Source: Rhizobiaceae bacterium MnEN-MB40S
GTDB taxonomy: Bacteria; Pseudomonadota; Alphaproteobacteria; Rhizobiales; Rhizobiaceae
NCBI GenBank assembly: GCA_024343425.1
Contig: BRLC01000004.1
Location: 124,001-188,000 of the forward strand
Direction: 5' to 3'
Length of the DNA stretch: 64,000 bases
A program made the translations under genes and the position numbers. Position 1 is the first letter of the stretch, and every line of letters starts with the position of its first letter. The notes beneath the pieces are model-generated. The model did no database searches. It was not told the origin of the DNA and worked only from the letters and a program-made list of their open reading frames with translations. Below are positions 55,629 through 63,222 of the stretch, one piece after another.

Positions 55629-56776
55629 TTGTGAACCTCGCTGATAATCTGGTTGCCGGAGATCACGTGCACCGAATAGCCCCGGAACACGTCGGCCGCC
55701 TCACTGCTCGCAAACAGGGCCTGATAGGCGTCGTGCGTCACGAGCGCATGGTTCTCATAATAGCTCACGCCCTGTCGCGTGGCTTCGAGATCGTTGGTTT
55801 CGATATGAAATTCCTGCTTCGCGGGCTGGCTGCTCCACAGGCCATGACGCGCAGGCCTCTCGGATTTCGATACGACTTCCTGCAGCGTCCACGTCAGCAT
55901 CCAGGCGTTTTCCGGTCGGCTGACCCGGGAAAGCACGTCGGTCACCCGGTTGTTGTGCTCGGTGATTCCGGCGGAGTAGAACGGCCCCAGCACGAAACGG
56001 TGCAACTGCTTTGGATGCAGTTCGTCGAAATCCTTGTCCATATTGACGGCGATCGTGGCCGGCGACAGCGAATAGGCGCTGTTCTTTTCCGCAAAAGCAT
56101 CGAATTCGTGCGCAATCAACGGATTGAGCAGGCCTTCCACCGGCAGCGGAATCTCGATGTTCCGGTTCAGCCGGTTATCCTCCGTCACCAGCATTTCCGT
56201 CAGTTTGCTGCTGGAATCCTCGATGACGGCGAGATAGACCATCGGCAGCGAACGCGTGCCGTCGAACACGCCCCAGTGCACCACGCAGTAGGGCCGGCCG
56301 TTCTTCGGATTGACCGAAACCTTGACTGTTTCCGGAAGCATGAAAGGCAGGAAGACGTCGCCCTTCCGGAGCGATTCGAGGTAGAGCCGTTCGGCGAGTT
56401 TTTCCTGCTGCCCCGCCGGAAAACTGCGCTTGGTGAAAATATGATCAACCATTTGCCGCCGCAGATCTTCCGCGTCCGGCAACGCCGCGAGCCGCTTTTT
56501 GGCGGATTTCCGGTCATTCGCGAGCTCAAGCACGTTGTGATAGACGGGAAAGCCGCTTTCCGCGCGCTGAATTCGGAAACGGTCTGTGAAGCCGATGCGG
56601 TTCCGCCAGCAATCGAACGTCCCGTTCAGACGCTCTATATAGGAACTGACGACCTGGGCGATGAGCCCGTGCTGGTAGAAGGGCGAGGTCCGGTCGCCGA
56701 GAAACACGTCCAGCCCGTCAAGGGCGGCGCGCATCGCGTCGAAATACCGCTCCGCCTGGCTGTTGGCGTTTTTCAT
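55625..56776 (-). CDS. Conserved protein of unknown function (operon gene 2)
   Basis: 383 residues, soluble by composition. It starts MKNANSQAERYFDAMRAALDG and contains YHNVLELANDRKSAKKRLAALPD and a beta-rich centre (YCVVHWGVFDGTRSLPMVYLAVIED). No known motif was recognised. It overlaps the AAA gene by four bases (ATGA) and follows the coiled-coil gene by 25 bases, so it is probably translated with the ATPase and may be its adaptor. Confidence 0.68.
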   Translation of the reverse strand: MKNANSQAERYFDAMRAALDGLDVFLGDRTSPFYQHGLIAQVVSSYIERLNGTFDCWRNRIGFTDRFRIQRAESGFPVYHNVLELANDRKSAKKRLAALPDAEDLRRQMVDHIFTKRSFPAGQQEKLAERLYLESLRKGDVFLPFMLPETVKVSVNPKNGRPYCVVHWGVFDGTRSLPMVYLAVIEDSSSKLTEMLVTEDNRLNRNIEIPLPVEGLLNPLIAHEFDAFAEKNSAYSLSPATIAVNMDKDFDELHPKQLHRFVLGPFYSAGITEHNNRVTDVLSRVSRPENAWMLTWTLQEVVSKSERPARHGLWSSQPAKQEFHIETNDLEATRQGVSYYENHALVTHDAYQALFASSEAADVFRGYSVHVISGNQIISEVHK

Positions 56777-56801
56777 CGATCTGCCGATGCGGCTCGTTGC
56801 A

Positions 56802-57890
56802 TCAGGACTGGACGTAATTGGAGGCGTTGTGCTTTTCCATCACCTCCGAAAACCGTCTGGCGAAGGCGTCGTCGGCCAGTTTCTTGCGGCGCTGTATGTC
56901 CTGTGTCGACAGCATGTTCTTTTCATGCATTTCCAGAAGATCGGCGATATGACGCTGCGCCGCCGAACCGATGCCGGCCATGGTTTCCTCGGCCGCCGTG
57001 TCGACCTGGCTTCCCAGCGTATTGATCTTGTGGGCGACATCCTGCTGGGCCGCGGTTTTCAGCGAATCTTCCAGAGCCTTGTAGAGAACGATGCGCTGTT
57101 CGGTGTCGATGGTCAGCTTGTTGATCAGCGTGTTCTGGGCGGCGATCTGGTTGTTGAGGGAATCGACGAACGTCTGGAACATGGACGTGTAGCGTTCCAG
57201 CGTCTGGCTTTCGGCCAGCAATTCCTGCTCCTTGGCCTGCGCCTGGTTGTACTCGGTGGCGAGCGCCGTGCGCTCGGATTCCAGCTGCGTGCGGGTTGAC
57301 TGGTCGGTCGATGCCGCAATCTTGTTCTCTATGTCCATCAGCAACGGGTTGAGTTCCTCGATGCGCGCCTGCGTCTTCTCAAGATTCGCCATCGTCGATT
57401 TGCGCCGCTCGATCACCTGCACCAGACTGGCCTCCGAAGTCTTGTAGCGGTCCTCAAGGATCGATTTCTGCTCCTTCAAAATACCGACGATGGCGTCCGA
57501 CTTCGCCAGCAATTCCTGTAGATTGTCGGACAGGGACATGTTGCGCACCCGGTCGGTGCGCAGGCGCTGCATGCGTTGCTTGGAAAAGACGCCGACGAAT
57601 TTCTCCCAACCGGAAAAGTTCTTCATGCTCTCGAACTCGGCGCCGAACACGTTTGTCGCGTCTTCCAGGCCGATGATGAGATCGGCGATATTGCCTTCCA
57701 TCACTTTCTGCTGACGGATGACGTCCTCGATGCGCGCATTCTCGATCTCGAATTCCGCGTCCCCGAGTTTGGTCTCGGCTTTGGAGAATTCCTGGAGAAC
57801 CGCCCCCGATTTCTCGATCTTCGACCGCATGTCGTTGACGATATCGCGGGTCTTCTCAATCTCCGCGTCCATATTCTGCAGCTTCGCCAT
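56802..57890 (-). CDS. Long coiled-coil protein (operon gene 1)
   Basis: 362 residues, nearly all predicted helix with strong heptad character; there is no membrane segment or signal peptide. Heptads run from residue 1 through about 330 with a break around residue 85-105 (ESMKNFSGWEKFVGVFSKQRM). The composition recalls coiled-coil proteins such as TelA-like or PspA/Vipp-like membrane-associated families, but I cannot show homology. First gene of the operon; AAA and membrane proteins downstream suggest a filament or membrane scaffold that the ATPase remodels. Confidence 0.72.
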   Translation of the reverse strand: MAKLQNMDAEIEKTRDIVNDMRSKIEKSGAVLQEFSKAETKLGDAEFEIENARIEDVIRQQKVMEGNIADLIIGLEDATNVFGAEFESMKNFSGWEKFVGVFSKQRMQRLRTDRVRNMSLSDNLQELLAKSDAIVGILKEQKSILEDRYKTSEASLVQVIERRKSTMANLEKTQARIEELNPLLMDIENKIAASTDQSTRTQLESERTALATEYNQAQAKEQELLAESQTLERYTSMFQTFVDSLNNQIAAQNTLINKLTIDTEQRIVLYKALEDSLKTAAQQDVAHKINTLGSQVDTAAEETMAGIGSAAQRHIADLLEMHEKNMLSTQDIQRRKKLADDAFARRFSEVMEKHNASNYVQS

Positions 57891-57934
57891 CCGATTCCCT
57901 CTCTTTCAACCGCCTGCAAGCATACATGCATCTA

Positions 57935-57947
57935 TGTTGTGACAACA
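57935..57947. promoter_or_regulatory. Perfect palindrome upstream of the coiled-coil operon
   Basis: TGTTGT-G-ACAACA is exactly symmetric about one base, 45 bases upstream of the coiled-coil gene and 150 bases upstream of the divergent monooxygenase. It may be a regulator-binding site for either gene. Confidence 0.4.
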
Positions 57948-58097
57948 CAATGCAACTGCAAGACAAGAAGTGAATGTTGTTGTCGTTAAAAGATCCACAC
58001 GCTATCCGCGAGGATGCCTGGGAAGCTCCGCAAAAGTATCGTCTCTGGATTTACTATAGTATCCTGACCGTCAATTGGATAAAATTGGGGTATCGCC

Positions 58098-59585
58098 ATG
58101 GAGACGGCAGCCGACGTTCTGATATGCGGCGCGGGCGCGGCTGGACTGGTGCTTGCCATTGACTTCGCCAGAAGAGGCGTCTCCTTCCGGCTGATCGACA
58201 AAATCGACAAACCTTTCGGCGGCTCGCGGGGCAAGGGGATACAGCCGCGCAGCCAGGAGATATTCGAGGATCTCGGGGTTCTGGACCGCCTCGTTGCCGT
58301 AGGCGGGTTGTACCCGCCCCAGCGAAAGCACCATGACGACTGTGGATTCGCCGAAATTCCGGTCGTCGAACACGTCGATCCGACGCCTGCCGAGCCTTAC
58401 CATCTTGCTCTCATGGTTCCGCAATATCTGACGGAAGGGGTTTTGCGCGACCGGCTTGCAGAACTCGGCCACAAGCCGCGCTACGGTTGCGAACTGGTCG
58501 GACTGGAACAGGACGAAAGAGGAGTAGACGCACGCATCCGCCAGGATGGTCGAGAAGAGACGCTGCGCGCGCGCTTTCTCGTTGGCTCGGACGGCGGCCG
58601 CAGCTTCGTGCGCCATACGCTCGATGTCGGCTTTGAAGGCAAATCGCTGGAGGCTCGGTCGATCGTCGCGGATGTGAGACTGACTGGCCTTACCCGTGAC
58701 GCTTGGCACATGTACCGGAGAAACGAGGCGGAACAGCTCTCGATATGCCCGCTTGCCGGAACCGATCTGTTCCAGTTGCAAGCCCCGATCCCGCTCGAAA
58801 GCGAACCGGACCTCTCGCTCGGCGGTCTCGAAGCAATGGTTCGGCAACGCACCGGGCGCGACGATATTGCAATTACACAGGCCGACTGGTCGTCCTCCTA
58901 TACCATGAGCGCGCGCCTTGCCGATCGTTATCGCGTCGGACGCGTTTTCCTTGCCGGCGACGCCGCCCATATCCATCCGCCAACCGGCGGACAGGGGCTC
59001 AACACCAGCATCCAGGACGCCTACAATCTTGGCTGGAAACTCGGAGCCGTTTTGGCCGGCGCGCCTGACGGCCTGCTCGACAGCTATGAGGCGGAGCGAC
59101 GTCCGGTGGCGGCCGGCATGCTGGGTCTCGCCACAAAACTCCTCGACGAACTCAAGCGCGGAGAAATGCGGCGGGGCCGCGACGTCGTCCAGCTTGATAT
59201 CGGTTATCCGCATTCGCCGCTGCTGCTGGAAGATCCGGAACGCTCCGGCGGCCTGCGCGCCGGAGATCGCGCGCCCGATGCGCCTCTGCAGGGCGCCGCA
59301 GGCCAGTCGCGCAGGCTGTTCGAGATTTTCAAGGGCGCGCACTGGACCTTGATCGGGTACGAAACCGGCGACGGCCATCCCCCTGCACGCAAGGGATTGA
59401 ACATCCATAGGATCGGATCGGGTCGAGAACTCGTCGATGTCCGGAGCCATTTCTGCAAGGCCTATGGTCTTGCGCCTGGTGAATGGACCCTCGTTCGTCC
59501 GGACGGTTATGTCGGCGCGATTGTCGGAGAAACCGGGATGGCGCTCCTGGAAGAATACATGCAGAAAGTCGGGCTGACTGCCTGA
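58098..59585 (+). CDS. FAD-dependent aromatic monooxygenase (PHBH fold)
   Basis: 495 residues. FAD-binding motifs are intact: N-terminal Rossmann GAGAAGLVLA, central GSDGGRSFVR (DG motif) and FLAGDAAHIHPPTGGQGLNTSIQDAYNLGWKL (GD motif, quoted as landmarks). The C-terminal thioredoxin-like domain (DRAPDAPL ... GAHWTLIGYE ... DGYVGAIV) is seen in phenol, PgaE and rifampicin monooxygenases. It likely hydroxylates an aromatic or polyketide-like substrate using NAD(P)H and O2; the substrate is unknown. No cofactor reductase or pathway genes are adjacent. Confidence 0.93.
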   Translation: METAADVLICGAGAAGLVLAIDFARRGVSFRLIDKIDKPFGGSRGKGIQPRSQEIFEDLGVLDRLVAVGGLYPPQRKHHDDCGFAEIPVVEHVDPTPAEPYHLALMVPQYLTEGVLRDRLAELGHKPRYGCELVGLEQDERGVDARIRQDGREETLRARFLVGSDGGRSFVRHTLDVGFEGKSLEARSIVADVRLTGLTRDAWHMYRRNEAEQLSICPLAGTDLFQLQAPIPLESEPDLSLGGLEAMVRQRTGRDDIAITQADWSSSYTMSARLADRYRVGRVFLAGDAAHIHPPTGGQGLNTSIQDAYNLGWKLGAVLAGAPDGLLDSYEAERRPVAAGMLGLATKLLDELKRGEMRRGRDVVQLDIGYPHSPLLLEDPERSGGLRAGDRAPDAPLQGAAGQSRRLFEIFKGAHWTLIGYETGDGHPPARKGLNIHRIGSGRELVDVRSHFCKAYGLAPGEWTLVRPDGYVGAIVGETGMALLEEYMQKVGLTA

Positions 59586-59592
59586 TTTGCAG

Positions 59593-60228
59593 TCACCTGT
59601 CTTCTGTCATTCCCTTTTCGAACGCTGCTTCGACAAGGCGCATCAGGCTCGAGCTGCTTTCCCAATGGGCCGCATGCCATCCGGCGGCGCGCGCCGCTTC
59701 CACATTGGCGATAGTATCGTCCACAAGAACGAGGTCTTGCGGTGAGCGGCCGCGTCGCTTCGCGGCGGCGTCGAAGAACGCGTGGTCGGGCTTTTTCGCG
59801 CCGATCTGCGCAGAATATATGATCCCGTCCACATGCTTGCCGAGTCCAAGACGGTCCATCAGATAGTTCGCTCTCAGATGCTCCTGATTGCTCGCCAGGA
59901 ATATCGTCGCGCCCATTGCGCGCAGCGCGTCACAGTCAGCGAGCACCGAATCGTCGAGCCAGGAATCCTTATCGAACCAATAGTCGATGAATGCCTGCGG
60001 ACTGACCGATGGCGCTATAGTCGGCAGGCAGACGGAGAGGACGTCAAGCAAGCTCTTCCGGCCTATAACGATGTCGGGCCAGTGTGGCTTGAAGAACACC
60101 TTCTGCAGACCCGCCGGGTCCACCCCCAGATCGTTCGCAATGTCCGTGGCCCATGACAGGCCGTCTTCGGGGCGACCGTTGACGACCACGCCGTCGACGT
60201 CGAGCATGACGCATCGCCGGACTGTCAT
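59593..60228 (-). CDS. HAD-superfamily hydrolase (HAD-IA)
   Basis: 211 residues. HAD motifs I-IV are visible: MLDVDGVVVNG with the nucleophile Asp and acid/base Asp, FLASNQE, KKPDHAFF (Lys) and LVDDTIANV (Asp-Asp). The cap is the small four-helix type. The ATG overlaps the cytochrome c stop by four bases, so the two genes are coupled, an unusual pairing. It converges with the monooxygenase gene. Probably a phosphatase; substrate unknown. Confidence 0.88.
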   Translation of the reverse strand: MTVRRCVMLDVDGVVVNGRPEDGLSWATDIANDLGVDPAGLQKVFFKPHWPDIVIGRKSLLDVLSVCLPTIAPSVSPQAFIDYWFDKDSWLDDSVLADCDALRAMGATIFLASNQEHLRANYLMDRLGLGKHVDGIIYSAQIGAKKPDHAFFDAAAKRRGRSPQDLVLVDDTIANVEAARAAGWHAAHWESSSSLMRLVEAAFEKGMTEDR

Positions 60229-60614
60229 TCCGCGGCGGAAGGGTCGGAAAGGTAAGCCAGAAGATTCTCGATATCCTCGTCCTTCTTGAAGCCGGCGAAT
60301 ACCATGGTCGTCTTCGTGACCAGCGCCCTGGGTTTGCGGAGATAGACAGTCAGCGTTTGCTCATCCCAGATCTTGCCATCGGCGCCGAATTCCGCCATCG
60401 CGTCGGAATATTTGAACCCGTCAATGCTGGCGACAGGCCGGCCAACAATGCCGACCAGGTGCGGCCCGACTTTGTTCTTTTCCTGGTCTGCGGTGTGACA
60501 GGCCATGCATTTTCTGAAAACCTTGGCGCCTTCAGCAGGATCACCGTCGGCAAGCGCCGGAGTGGTCGCGGATATCGTGAAAACGGCCATTGCGGCGAGG
60601 AATTTCGAAAACAT
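60225..60614 (-). CDS. Small secreted class I cytochrome c
   Basis: 129 residues from ATG 60614 (GGGGGACC upstream; the open frame to 60662 lacks a start signal). The Sec signal ends ATTPALA; the haem site is CMACH (Cys36, Cys39, His40) and the axial Met is in TKTTMVFAG, a layout like cytochrome c2/c550. It would be a soluble periplasmic electron carrier, for example between the bc1 complex encoded at 12-15 kb and an oxidase. Translationally coupled to the HAD hydrolase gene. Confidence 0.92.
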   Translation of the reverse strand: MFSKFLAAMAVFTISATTPALADGDPAEGAKVFRKCMACHTADQEKNKVGPHLVGIVGRPVASIDGFKYSDAMAEFGADGKIWDEQTLTVYLRKPRALVTKTTMVFAGFKKDEDIENLLAYLSDPSAAE

Positions 60615-60704
60615 GGCTTGGTCCCCCGGGCTTTTGTCATCGAACACGAGGAGTCTATACACAATTTGTCGGCGCGGGGCATGACAAGGTGACGCATCAG
60701 GCGG

Positions 60705-61286
60705 CTATGATCGCCCCATCGCCTCTTTCCAGTGTCGGCGGCACAGCGAAACATATTTTTCATTGCCGCCGATTTCGACCTGCGATCCTTCGCGCAACGG
60801 CTTGCCGTCGGCGCCCAGACGCACGACCATCGTCGCCTTCCGACCGCATTCGCAAATCGTGCGTATTTCCCTGAGTGAATCAGCGATGGCGAGCAGAACT
60901 CTGGACCCGGGAAAAAGCTCGCCCTGAAAATCAGTGCGCAATCCGTAGGTCATGGCCGGAACGTCCAGTTCGTCCACGGCGCGCGCCAATTGCCAGACCT
61001 GATCTTCGCTCATGAATTGTGCTTCATCGACGAAGATGCAGGCAGCCGGCGTCTTTTCCTGTTCTCGAGATATCAACTCGAAAAGATCGTCCTGCGAAGA
61101 AAACGGAATTGCATCTGATTCCAGACCGATGCGGGAACCGATCTTTCCCTTTCCCGAGCGGTCGTCGAGAGCGGCGATGAACAACAGCGTATGCATGCCG
61201 CGTTCCCGGTAATTGTAGGAGGCCTGCAGCAGGAGCGTCGATTTGCCGGCGTTCATCGCCGAATAGCTGAAATAGAGCTTTGCCAA
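60705..61286 (-). CDS. tdk: Thymidine kinase
   Basis: 193 residues if translation starts at TTG 61286 (AKLYFSYSAMNAGKST), the point where related proteins begin and where GGGAA precedes the codon; an ATG at 61340 would add 18 residues without a ribosome-binding site. The P-loop MNAGKSTLLLQ, the Walker-B-like CIFVDEAQFM and the zinc-binding pairs (ICECGRKA ... LCRRHW) are intact. It phosphorylates thymidine for salvage. Single gene. Confidence 0.93.
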   Translation of the reverse strand: MAKLYFSYSAMNAGKSTLLLQASYNYRERGMHTLLFIAALDDRSGKGKIGSRIGLESDAIPFSSQDDLFELISREQEKTPAACIFVDEAQFMSEDQVWQLARAVDELDVPAMTYGLRTDFQGELFPGSRVLLAIADSLREIRTICECGRKATMVVRLGADGKPLREGSQVEIGGNEKYVSLCRRHWKEAMGRS

Positions 61287-61372
61287 TTCCCGGTTCCGAA
61301 TTCGAACTCGTCCGGACGCACCATAGGACCCGCGCCCCATGCGGCAAGCAGCGAGAAGTGGTTTTCCCCGCC

Positions 61373-61945
61373 TTACTGCCCGATTTGCCTTTCCAGGTAG
61401 TCCTCAACGAGGTCCGCGGCCGACATATCCGCCGGAAGGCTGCCGAGCGCCTTGCGGATATAGAGCCCGTCGATCATCGAGGCCATGCCTTCGGCGACGG
61501 CGCTGGACCGCTCACCGATCAGCGGTTTGAGATTGTAAATCAGGTTCGATCGCAGCCGACGCGAATAGATCGACAGCAGCGCGTGAGCCTTGTCCGATTC
61601 CTGCGCGTGAACGTAAAATACAAGCCAGACCGAAATCGTCTCAGGCCGGAACTGTTCGGAACCGAGACTGGCCTGGATGATCGCAATCAGGCGTTCATGA
61701 GGCGTTGCCGCCTCTTCGAGCTTCGCCCGCACCTCGCGCCCATATTCCGCCAGCAAATGACGCATCGCCGACAGCAGCAGTTCTTCCTTGTTGTTGAAGT
61801 AGTGGTGGGCAAGCCCCTGCGAAACGCCGGCGCGCTGGGCGATTTCACGGATCGTGACGTCGATCGAACCCTTGGAGTGGATTGCGGAAATCGCCGCCTC
61901 GACCAGCGACTTGCGCCTGATTGGCTCCATTCCCACCTTCGGCAT
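61373..61945 (-). CDS. betI: BetI, TetR-family choline-responsive repressor
   Basis: 190 residues from ATG 61945 (GAAGGGACG upstream). The helix-turn-helix is TIREIAQRAGVSQGLAHHYFNNKEEL, and MPKVGMEPIRRKSLVEAAI at the N-terminus is the BetI signature. BetI represses the glycine-betaine pathway and is relieved by choline. Here it is divergent from choXW, with a TTGAA-N6-TTCAA operator-like site between, and betAB are not in the window. In other rhizobia betI leads an operon with betBA. Confidence 0.93.
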   Translation of the reverse strand: MPKVGMEPIRRKSLVEAAISAIHSKGSIDVTIREIAQRAGVSQGLAHHYFNNKEELLLSAMRHLLAEYGREVRAKLEEAATPHERLIAIIQASLGSEQFRPETISVWLVFYVHAQESDKAHALLSIYSRRLRSNLIYNLKPLIGERSSAVAEGMASMIDGLYIRKALGSLPADMSAADLVEDYLERQIGQ

Positions 61946-62009
61946 TTTCGTCCCTTCACTTGTCAACGTACCGATTATGCGTCATTTTTCGCGCGGCAGG
62001 CGATTTATT

Positions 62010-62025
62010 TTGAACGCACATTCAA
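62010..62025. promoter_or_regulatory. Candidate BetI operator between betI and choX
   Basis: TTGAA-CGCACA-TTCAA is a perfect 5-bp inverted repeat with wider symmetry (TTTATT at left, TAAA at right) lying 65 bases upstream of betI and 74 upstream of choX. It resembles sites bound by BetI, which are AT-rich palindromes with TTGAAC/GTTCAA-like cores. Confidence 0.5.
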
Positions 62026-62098
62026 TAAAGCTTGCAAATTCTCGCTGTTTATGGCGCGATAGGCGGGGAAGTGTAAAACAGAAAAACAGGGGCCCCGC

Positions 62099-63043
62099 AT
62101 GAAGACTATCACAACATCCATACTCGCTTTCGCCATGAGCGCGGCCATCGCCGCCCCGTCTCTGGCGGCGGATCCGGAAAGCTGCGGCACGGTGACCTTC
62201 TCCGACGTCGGCTGGACGGACATCACAGCGACCACGGCGGCCACGACCAGCGTTCTGGAAGCGCTTGGTTACGAAGCCGACGTCAAGGTTCTTTCCGTGC
62301 CCGTCACCTACACCGCGCTCAAGGAAGGCGATATCGACGTGTTCCTCGGCAACTGGATGCCGACCATGGAAGCCGACATCGCGCCCTACCGCGAAGACGG
62401 ATCGGTCGAGACGGTTCGCGAGAACCTCGAAGGCGCGAAATACACGCTTGCGACCAACGCCGCAGGCGCCAAGCTCGGCATCGACGATTTCAGCAAGATT
62501 GCCGAAAACAAGGACGCTCTCGACGGCAAGATTTACGGCATCGAGCCCGGAAATGACGGCAATCGCCTGATCCTCGACATGATCTCGTCCGATACGTTCG
62601 GCCTGAAGGACTTCGAACTCGTCGAATCGTCCGAGCAGGGCATGCTCGCACAGGTGGCGCGCGACGTGAAGCGCGATCAGCCGATCGTGTTTCTCGGCTG
62701 GGCGCCGCATCCGATGAACGCCAATTTCGACCTCACCTACCTTTCAGGCGGCGACGACGTTTTCGGACCCGACTTCGGCGGCGCGACCGTCTACACCAAT
62801 GTGCGCGCCGGCTACACCGACGACTGCCCGAATGTCGGCCAGTTCCTGAAGAACCTGAAGTTCACGCTCGCCATGGAAAACGAGATCATGGGCGCGATCC
62901 TCGACGACGGCGAAGATCCTCAGGATGCGGCCAAGGCCTGGCTGAAGGCCAATCCGGACGTGCTCGCTCCCTGGCTCGAGGGCGTGACGACGCTCGACGG
63001 CGGCGACGCTATGCCGGCTGTCAAATCCAGCCTCGGTCTCTGA
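62099..63043 (+). CDS. choX: Choline ABC transporter, periplasmic binding protein
   Basis: 314 residues, with a Sec signal cleaved after ...SLA. It belongs to the OpuAC-type quaternary-amine binding family; FSDVGWTDITATTAATTSVLEALGY and the aromatic-rich WMPTMEADI and GWAPHPMN segments are characteristic of ChoX, which binds choline through a box of aromatic residues. choW follows 179 bases downstream after an intrinsic terminator, so binding protein is probably made in excess over permease. Confidence 0.95.
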   Translation: MKTITTSILAFAMSAAIAAPSLAADPESCGTVTFSDVGWTDITATTAATTSVLEALGYEADVKVLSVPVTYTALKEGDIDVFLGNWMPTMEADIAPYREDGSVETVRENLEGAKYTLATNAAGAKLGIDDFSKIAENKDALDGKIYGIEPGNDGNRLILDMISSDTFGLKDFELVESSEQGMLAQVARDVKRDQPIVFLGWAPHPMNANFDLTYLSGGDDVFGPDFGGATVYTNVRAGYTDDCPNVGQFLKNLKFTLAMENEIMGAILDDGEDPQDAAKAWLKANPDVLAPWLEGVTTLDGGDAMPAVKSSLGL

Positions 63044-63059
63044 GGAACATTAGATCACT

Positions 63060-63085
63060 CCGCCCCGGCGTCACCTCCGGGGCGG
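63060..63085 (+). terminator. Terminator or attenuator between choX and choW
   Basis: CCGCCCCGG (63060-63068) pairs perfectly with CCGGGGCGG (63077-63085), 9 bp with an 8-base loop, followed by GTCTTTATT. It lies 17 bases past the choX stop and would reduce read-through into choW. Confidence 0.75.
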
Positions 63086-63222
63086 GTCTTTATTGTCTGC
63101 AGCCAAAGCGCGCGAACCGCGCCGCAATACTCTCTCGAAACGTTTCAACAAAATGATATGGTGATGCTGGTCCGACATTTTACATTCATGTCGGGGACTA
63201 TCAGGAAAGGCGGGGGCCAGCC

